Shown one piece after another: positions 55,505 to 64,000 of a DNA stretch of 64,000 bases. The translations under genes were made by a program, and so were the position numbers. Every line of letters begins with the position of its first letter. Positions within the stretch are counted from its first letter, which is position 1. The notes below the pieces were generated by a model. The model saw nothing but the letters and a program-made list of their open reading frames with translations, was not told the DNA's origin and did no database searches. Where the stretch lies: positions 1,768,463 to 1,832,462 of the forward strand of contig NZ_CP041763.1 in NCBI RefSeq assembly GCF_007559005.1, read 5' to 3'. The stretch is from Gordonia zhaorongruii. GTDB taxonomy: Bacteria > Actinomycetota > Actinomycetes > Mycobacteriales > Mycobacteriaceae.

Positions 55505-56399
55505 GCTCGTCCGCCCTTCCGGTCGTCGTGGATCACGGTCGTGCCCGCCGTCGACCTGGTCAGCAGTGCTGCGATCACGGTGTGCGGCTGCCGTCCGTCG
55601 ATGACATGGGCCTCGCGCGTTCCCGCCTCCACCGCGTGCAGACAAGCCTCCATCTTGGGAACCATGCCCGAGTCGAGACTCGGAAGCAGTTCCGCGACCT
55701 CGCTGTGCGTGATCGTCGACACCAGCGACGAACGGTCGGGCCAGTCGGTGTACAGGCCCTCCACATCGGTCAGCATCACCAGGTGCTCAGCGGCCAGCGC
55801 GCCGGCGATCGCGCCCGCCGCGGTGTCGGCGTTCACGTTGTGGACGACGCCGGCGGTATCGGGCGCGATCGTCGAGATCACCGGAATCCGGCCTGCGCCG
55901 ATCAGGTCGTCGACAGCCGAGGTGTTGACCGCTGCGATATCGCCGACGAGTCCGATGTCGGTGGGAGCACCGTCGACGAGGACCTGCCGCCGCGCCGCGG
56001 TGAACAGGTGCGCGTCCTCGCCGGTGATGCCCACCGCGTACGGGCCGTGACGGTTGATCAGCCCGACGAGCTCTCGGCCCACCTGGCCGAACAGCACCAT
56101 CCGGGCCACGTCCATCACTTCCGGCGTGGTGACCCGGAAGCCGCCGCGGAACTCGCCTTCCAGTCCGAGCCGTTTCAGCATCGCGGAGATCTGCGGGCCG
56201 CCGCCGTGCACGACGATCGGGTGGATGCCGCAGGCGCGAAGGAGCACCATGTCGGCGGCGAACGCTCGTTTGAGATCGTCGTCGATCATCGCGTTTCCGC
56301 CGTACTTCACGACGACCCGCTTGCCGTGCAACGCCTGGAGAGCGGGCAACGACTCGGCGAGCACCGCGGCCTTCGCCAACGCCGCTTCCTGTTGATCGG

Positions 56400-56403
<4 letters not shown>
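55501..56403 (-). CDS. argB: N-acetylglutamate kinase
   Basis: 300 residues of the amino-acid kinase fold: VVKYGGNAM at the start, [17 protein letters not shown], and the nucleotide region [21 protein letters not shown]. It phosphorylates N-acetylglutamate and in actinobacteria is usually feedback-inhibited by arginine, which needs an N-terminal helix; the 20 residues before the core ([20 protein letters not shown]) could form it. It overlaps argJ and argD by 4 bp each. Confidence 0.97.
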
Positions 56404-58732
<2,329 letters not shown>

Positions 58733-59875
58733 TCAGTGCCGGAGTGTCAGGATCGTGATCTCGGGCGGCGCGAGTACCCGGACGGGTGGCCCCCAGGCAC
58801 CGGTCCCTCGCGTGACGTAGACAGGTACGTCGTCGACCTCGCCCCAACCGGCCGTCACCGGATTGCGCATCCGCGCCAGGTACGTGTTCGGCCACATCTG
58901 CCCGTCGTGCGTGTGCCCGGACAGCTGAAGGTCGGCCCCGAACTCCGCGGCACCCTCCGCCTGCGCCGGCTGATGGGCCAGCAGGATCACCGGACGCGAG
59001 CGGTCGCGGCCCCCCAGAGCCGCACGGTAGTCCGGCTCGTACGGTTCGGGGGCCGTGAGGTCGGAGACGCCGGCGAGGTCGATGACTCCCCCGTCTCGCC
59101 GAATCTCCACGCGCTCGTTCCGTAGGACCCGGATGCCCAGAGTCGACCAGTGATCGGCCCACGCCCCGCCGTCTCTGTCTACGTAGTACTCGTGGTTTCC
59201 CGTCACCGCGAACACGCCGAGCGGGGCGCGCAGGTCGCGGAGCGGTTCCAGATCGGGGCCGACCTCGGCAACCGTCCCGTCCGTGAGGTCACCGCCGAGG
59301 AGGACCAGATCCGGGCTCTGCCCGTTGACTCGGTCGACGACTTTCCGTGTGAAGTCCGCGCCACGGGCCGGACCCACGTGAACGTCGGTCACCAGAGCGA
59401 CGCGCACGCCGTCGAACGACTCGGGCAGGTTCCGCATCTGCGCATCGCGCTCTACGATTCGCGGCGTCGCCGCCTCGAACAGTCCATATCCGGTGACACC
59501 GAGCGACGCGACCACCACGATCGCCGTCGCACTCGCCATCACGGGCCGACTCAGGCCACCCGACCCCGATCCGGAGCGGGCCCGCCGGACGAACCGGACG
59601 ACCAGGTTCAGCAGACCGATCGCCCCCGTCCCGATGACGAGGTAGAAGACCACCCCGGCCCATGTGTAGCCGATGAAGCCGATCGGCCGCGCCCATGCCG
59701 GGTCCAGCAGTCCACCCACCTGGAACGCGACTGCCGTGCACGCCGCCAGCACCACCAGAACTGCATCTGCCGCCATCGCCACGCGAGAGCCCAGACCGGT
59801 GGCGCGCACGAGCCTGCGATGCAACCAGAGGGTGACGAGTGCCGCGATGACGATCGCGACGAGGATGCGGATCAC
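58733..59875 (-). CDS. Membrane-anchored metallophosphoesterase
   Basis: 380 residues. About four N-terminal membrane helices (residues 1-130) are followed by a calcineurin-like phosphoesterase domain with all metal motifs: TDVHVG, GGDLTDG, GNHEYY, LAHQP and GHTHDGQ. This layout resembles YkuE/YaeI-type lipid or cyclic-nucleotide phosphoesterases, whose substrates are poorly known. The domain orientation cannot be fixed. It overlaps pheT by 4 bp (59872-59875) and ends 42 bp before the argC start, so it may share the pheST transcript rather than the arg one. Confidence 0.85.
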   Translation of the reverse strand: MIRILVAIVIAALVTLWLHRRLVRATGLGSRVAMAADAVLVVLAACTAVAFQVGGLLDPAWARPIGFIGYTWAGVVFYLVIGTGAIGLLNLVVRFVRRARSGSGSGGLSRPVMASATAIVVVASLGVTGYGLFEAATPRIVERDAQMRNLPESFDGVRVALVTDVHVGPARGADFTRKVVDRVNGQSPDLVLLGGDLTDGTVAEVGPDLEPLRDLRAPLGVFAVTGNHEYYVDRDGGAWADHWSTLGIRVLRNERVEIRRDGGVIDLAGVSDLTAPEPYEPDYRAALGGRDRSRPVILLAHQPAQAEGAAEFGADLQLSGHTHDGQMWPNTYLARMRNPVTAGWGEVDDVPVYVTRGTGAWGPPVRVLAPPEITILTLRH

Positions 59876-62352
59876 CGGAGGCGGGCCCCGACCTCTTCCG
59901 CCGCCCGGTCGACGGCCGCCATCTTGGCGGCCGACGCCTCATCCTCGGTGAGTGTCCGGTCAGCCGCCCGGAACGTCAGCGCGAATGTCAGCGACTTGTT
60001 GCCCTCGCCGACCTGTTCTCCGGTGAAGACGTCGAACAGTGTGAGCGCCTCGAGCAGCTCGCCCGCACCCGCGGCGAGCGCGTCATGCACCTGCTTGGCC
60101 GGAACCTCGCGCGCCACCACCACATTCACGTCCTGCAGGACGGCCGGGAACGGCGACACCTGGGGCGACGGCAGCGTCTGGGTCAGCGGCAGCGCCGTCA
60201 CATCGATCTCGAATGCGCACAGGCGCTTCGGCAGGCCTGCACGTTCCAGAACCGCCGGATGCAGTTCGCCTGCGTGTCCGACGACGACTCCGTCGACCTC
60301 GATGCGTGCGCATCGACCGGGATGCCACGGCAGCAGGTCGTCGGCGACGAGATCGAGATCGACACCGGCCGCGGATCCGACCTCACGAGCGGCCTCGAAC
60401 GCATCGTGTGCATCGGCCGCCCGCCCCGGGCCCCACGGTCCCGCCGGGTCACGCAGACCGGTCAGAACCGCGGCAACGTACAGAGGCTGGTCCGGCAACG
60501 ACGCGTCCAGCGCCTCGAGATCGGTATCACTCGGGCGCCGCTCCACGTCGAGCGCCGGGACCACCGGGCCCGGCTCCCCACCGAGGACCACCTGACCGAC
60601 GGTGTACAGCGCGAGGTCGCGCCGTCCGCGCGCGATGTTGCGCGCGGTCATCTCCAGGAGCCCGGGAAGCAGTGTGGTGTTGAGCTGTGGCCGGTCCGAC
60701 TCCAGCGGGTTGAGCACCGACACCGTCCTGCGCCGCACGTCGTCGTCGGGCAGCCCCCACGCGTCGAACACGCCTGCGGGCATGAACGGGTACGGAAGCA
60801 CCTCCACGAATCCGTCGGCGGCCAGAGTCACACCGATGGCGCGCCGACGACGCTGAACCGGCGTGAGTCCGGTTCCTCCGATGGCCCGCGGAATCACGGC
60901 GGGGATGTCTTCGAGTCCCTCCAGACGCAGCACTTCCTCGACGAGGTCGGCACGCTGCCGGAGATCGGGACGCCACGACGGCGGCGTGACGCGCAGCTGT
61001 CCGTTCGACTCCTCGACGTCGCATCCCACCTCCCGCAACCGTGCAGCGGTGGTGCCTGCCGGATACTCGACGCCGGCGGTCACATCCGGTTGCTCGGGTG
61101 CGATGTCGATGACCAGTACCGGTGCGGTCTCGGCGCGCTCGTCGGTGAGAGCCCCCGCGACGCGGCCGCCCGCCAGCTCCACGATCAGTGCCGCGGCCCG
61201 GTCCGAGGCGACTGCGGTCAGTTCCGGATCGACGAGGCGCTCGAAGCGCTTCTGCGCCTCCGAACTCAGCTTGTGTCGCTTACCCGTGCGGAAGACCCGC
61301 ACCTGGTCGAAGTTGGCGGACTCCAGCAGAATCTCAGTGGTGTCGTCGCCGACCTCGGTCGCCGCACCGCCCATCACACCCGCGAGGGCGATCGGCCCGG
61401 AGTCGTCGGCGATGACCACGTCCTCGGGATCGAGAGTCCGGACGACACCATCGAGAGTCTCCAGCGTCTCTCCGGCACGAGCCGACCGGACGGTGACGGT
61501 TCCCCGCACCTTGTCGGCATCGAAGGCGTGCAACGGCTGACCGAGTTCGATCATCACGTAGTTCGTCGCGTCGACGATCGCCGAGATCGGCCGGATACCG
61601 GCGACCAGCAGCCGCTTGGCGATCCACCACGGAGACCCGGCTGTCGCGTCGACGCCGGTGATGACGCGCGCTGTGTAACGGACCGCCGAGCTGTCGGCGT
61701 CGATGGACACCGGCCACGGATCGCCGTCGACGGACGCCTCGAGCGCGTCGGCAGGCAGACCCGCATCGACGTACGGAACCTCGAACGCGCTCGCCAGCTC
61801 GCGGCCCAGACCGCGCATCGAGAAGGCGTACCCGCGGTCCGGCGTCACGTTGACGTCGATCGCGGTGTCGTCCAGTCCGAGCACCTCGCGTGCGTCGGCA
61901 CCCGGCTCGGCCGTCCCCGGAGCGAGGACCAGAATGCCCGAATGGTCGTCGCCGACACCGAGTTCGGTAACCGAGCAGATCATGCCGTCCGAGGTCTTCC
62001 CGTACGTCTTACGCGTCGCGATCTCGAAGGGTCCAGGAAGGACGGTGCCCGGCAACGCGACCACCACCAGATCGCCGACCCCGAAATTGCGTGCGCCGCA
62101 GACGATATCGCGCGGGGCGTCTTCCCCGACCTCGACCTGGCAGAAGCGGATCGGCTTCTTGAACTCCGTGAGCTCTTCGATCGCGGCGACCCGCCCCACC
62201 ACGAGCGGACCCGTGATCTCCGGGAACGGCTCGACATCCTCGATCTCGAAGCCGACCCGGACGAAGCCCGCATCGATGTCTTCGGTCGTCGCCGTCCAGC
62301 CGGGAGCACCGGATCGGAGGACTTCGGTCAGCCAGGACTGTGGGAGTCGCAC
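59872..62352 (-). CDS. pheT: Phenylalanyl-tRNA synthetase beta chain
   Basis: 826 residues. The N-terminal EMAP/tRNA-binding region (VVGRVAAIEELTEFKKPIRF with CQVEVG), B3/B4 editing part, B5 domain (EYPAGTTAARLREVGCDVEE) and the C-terminal anticodon-binding fold (FPAVLQDVNVVVAREVPAKQ) are all recognisable. With PheS it forms the alpha2beta2 enzyme. It follows pheS by 54 bp and overlaps the phosphoesterase gene. Confidence 0.97.
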   Translation of the reverse strand: MRLPQSWLTEVLRSGAPGWTATTEDIDAGFVRVGFEIEDVEPFPEITGPLVVGRVAAIEELTEFKKPIRFCQVEVGEDAPRDIVCGARNFGVGDLVVVALPGTVLPGPFEIATRKTYGKTSDGMICSVTELGVGDDHSGILVLAPGTAEPGADAREVLGLDDTAIDVNVTPDRGYAFSMRGLGRELASAFEVPYVDAGLPADALEASVDGDPWPVSIDADSSAVRYTARVITGVDATAGSPWWIAKRLLVAGIRPISAIVDATNYVMIELGQPLHAFDADKVRGTVTVRSARAGETLETLDGVVRTLDPEDVVIADDSGPIALAGVMGGAATEVGDDTTEILLESANFDQVRVFRTGKRHKLSSEAQKRFERLVDPELTAVASDRAAALIVELAGGRVAGALTDERAETAPVLVIDIAPEQPDVTAGVEYPAGTTAARLREVGCDVEESNGQLRVTPPSWRPDLRQRADLVEEVLRLEGLEDIPAVIPRAIGGTGLTPVQRRRRAIGVTLAADGFVEVLPYPFMPAGVFDAWGLPDDDVRRRTVSVLNPLESDRPQLNTTLLPGLLEMTARNIARGRRDLALYTVGQVVLGGEPGPVVPALDVERRPSDTDLEALDASLPDQPLYVAAVLTGLRDPAGPWGPGRAADAHDAFEAAREVGSAAGVDLDLVADDLLPWHPGRCARIEVDGVVVGHAGELHPAVLERAGLPKRLCAFEIDVTALPLTQTLPSPQVSPFPAVLQDVNVVVAREVPAKQVHDALAAGAGELLEALTLFDVFTGEQVGEGNKSLTFALTFRAADRTLTEDEASAAKMAAVDRAAEEVGARLR

Positions 62353-62406
62353 GGGGTAACCAACTTCTTTCGTGTCGAACTGGTTCGAGGAGCTAGTGGC
62401 GGCGTG

Positions 62407-63582
<1,176 letters not shown>

Positions 63583-64000
63583 TCAGCGATTCTGCGCGCG
63601 CGAACTGGCGTACAGGCAGATCGCACTGGCCGCGGCGAGGTTCAGGCTCTCGGCGCGACCGCGAATCGGGATCGACACACGCTGGTGGGCGCCGGCCGCG
63701 ATAACCTCCGGCAGTCCGTGGGCCTCGTTTCCGAACAGCCACGCGTGCGGCGACCCCAGGAGTTCATCGGCGTCGTCCACGGAGAGCTCTCCGTCGATCG
63801 TGGTGGCGATCGTGCGGACACCGGTCGCAGCGATCGCCCTCAGCGCGCCCGCCACATCCGGGTCGCGGGCCACCGGGATGTGGAAAACGCTCCCCGCGGA
63901 TGCGCGGACGCACTTTCCGTTGTGCGGATCCACCGCGTCACCGAGGACCAGGACCGCATCTGCGCCCATGGCGTCCGCGCATCGCAGGAGAGTTCCGAGG
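63583..64000 (-). CDS. SpoU/TrmH-family RNA 2'-O-methyltransferase, 5' part beyond window
   Basis: The 3' part (about 139 residues) of a trefoil-knot methyltransferase. The upstream edge reads LGTLLRCADAMGADAVLVLG, and motif 2 HAWLFGNEAHGLP and motif 3 VSIPIRGRAESLNLAAAS are complete, so the SAM site is intact. By position it corresponds to tsnR (Rv1644) upstream of pheST in mycobacteria; the reaction would be 2'-O-methylation of 23S rRNA. The N-terminal substrate-binding domain is outside the window, so the target cannot be assigned. Confidence 0.88.
   Translation of the reverse strand, partial: LGTLLRCADAMGADAVLVLGDAVDPHNGKCVRASAGSVFHIPVARDPDVAGALRAIAATGVRTIATTIDGELSVDDADELLGSPHAWLFGNEAHGLPEVIAAGAHQRVSIPIRGRAESLNLAAASAICLYASSRAQNR

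Overview
The window is chromosomal DNA from a high-GC, mycolic-acid-containing actinobacterium of the order Mycobacteriales, most likely Gordonia or a close relative. The evidence is: a core gene order that follows, from memory, the Mycobacterium tuberculosis block Rv1644 to Rv1713 (tsnR, pheST, argCJBDFR-H, Rv1683, tyrS, Rv1691-1693, tlyA, nadK, recN, steA, mctB, pyrG, nudix, xerD, parA, scpAB, rlu, cmk, der); a fused HadA/HadB-type dehydratase; LGFP cell-wall repeats; and actinobacterial regulatory sites resembling IdeR, KstR and ArgR operators. The genus is an inference; no single element proves it.

Layout. Positions 1-23,000 are an accessory half with mixed strands: a MogA/MoaB-like fragment, a fused glutamine-type binding protein/permease, a phosphodiesterase, a strikingly asymmetric heterodimeric ABC exporter, a nitroreductase, an alpha/beta hydrolase, a methyltransferase behind an iron box, an acyl-CoA dehydrogenase, an amidase with LGFP repeats, a sugar/sterol-type SDR behind a KstR-type operator, a PAP2 / four-repeat membrane protein / sensor kinase operon with a convergent response regulator, a fused HadAB dehydratase, an HxlR regulator divergent from an oxidoreductase-hydrolase fusion, and small DUF3263, TauE/SafE and DUF4193 genes. 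A bidirectional terminator and tRNA-Pro(GGG) close this half.

Positions 23,287-40,642 hold one long minus-strand housekeeping block. Most neighbours overlap by 1-4 bases, so translation is probably coupled. Read in the direction of transcription it covers a tetratricopeptide-like/HAD phosphatase fusion, tlyA, nadK, recN, steA, a mctB/steB homologue, pyrG, nudix, xerD, parA, scpA, scpB, a pseudouridine synthase, cmk and der: nucleotide supply, DNA repair, chromosome segregation, cell separation and ribosome maturation.

Positions 40,695-46,501 hold a complete minus-strand rRNA operon (16S-23S-5S) with tandem promoters, processing stems flanking 16S and 23S, no spacer tRNA and a strong terminal hairpin. 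It lies between tyrS and the HAD-fusion gene. Positions 46,554-51,168 hold tyrS, a Trm112-like protein and a lipase/acyl-CoA-synthetase-like fusion. Positions 51,280-58,690 hold the arginine cluster argCJBDFR-argH without argG. The window ends with a membrane metallophosphoesterase, pheT, pheS and the 3' part of a SpoU-family rRNA methyltransferase.

The most useful leads are the ABC pair in which one subunit has lost every catalytic ATPase motif; the regulatory sites in front of orphan genes (iron box with a methyltransferase, KstR box with an SDR, ArgR box on a possibly leaderless argC promoter); the PAP2/DUF347-like/two-component cluster; several gene fusions; and a shared 15-bp repeat type that lengthens disordered ends of three unrelated proteins.
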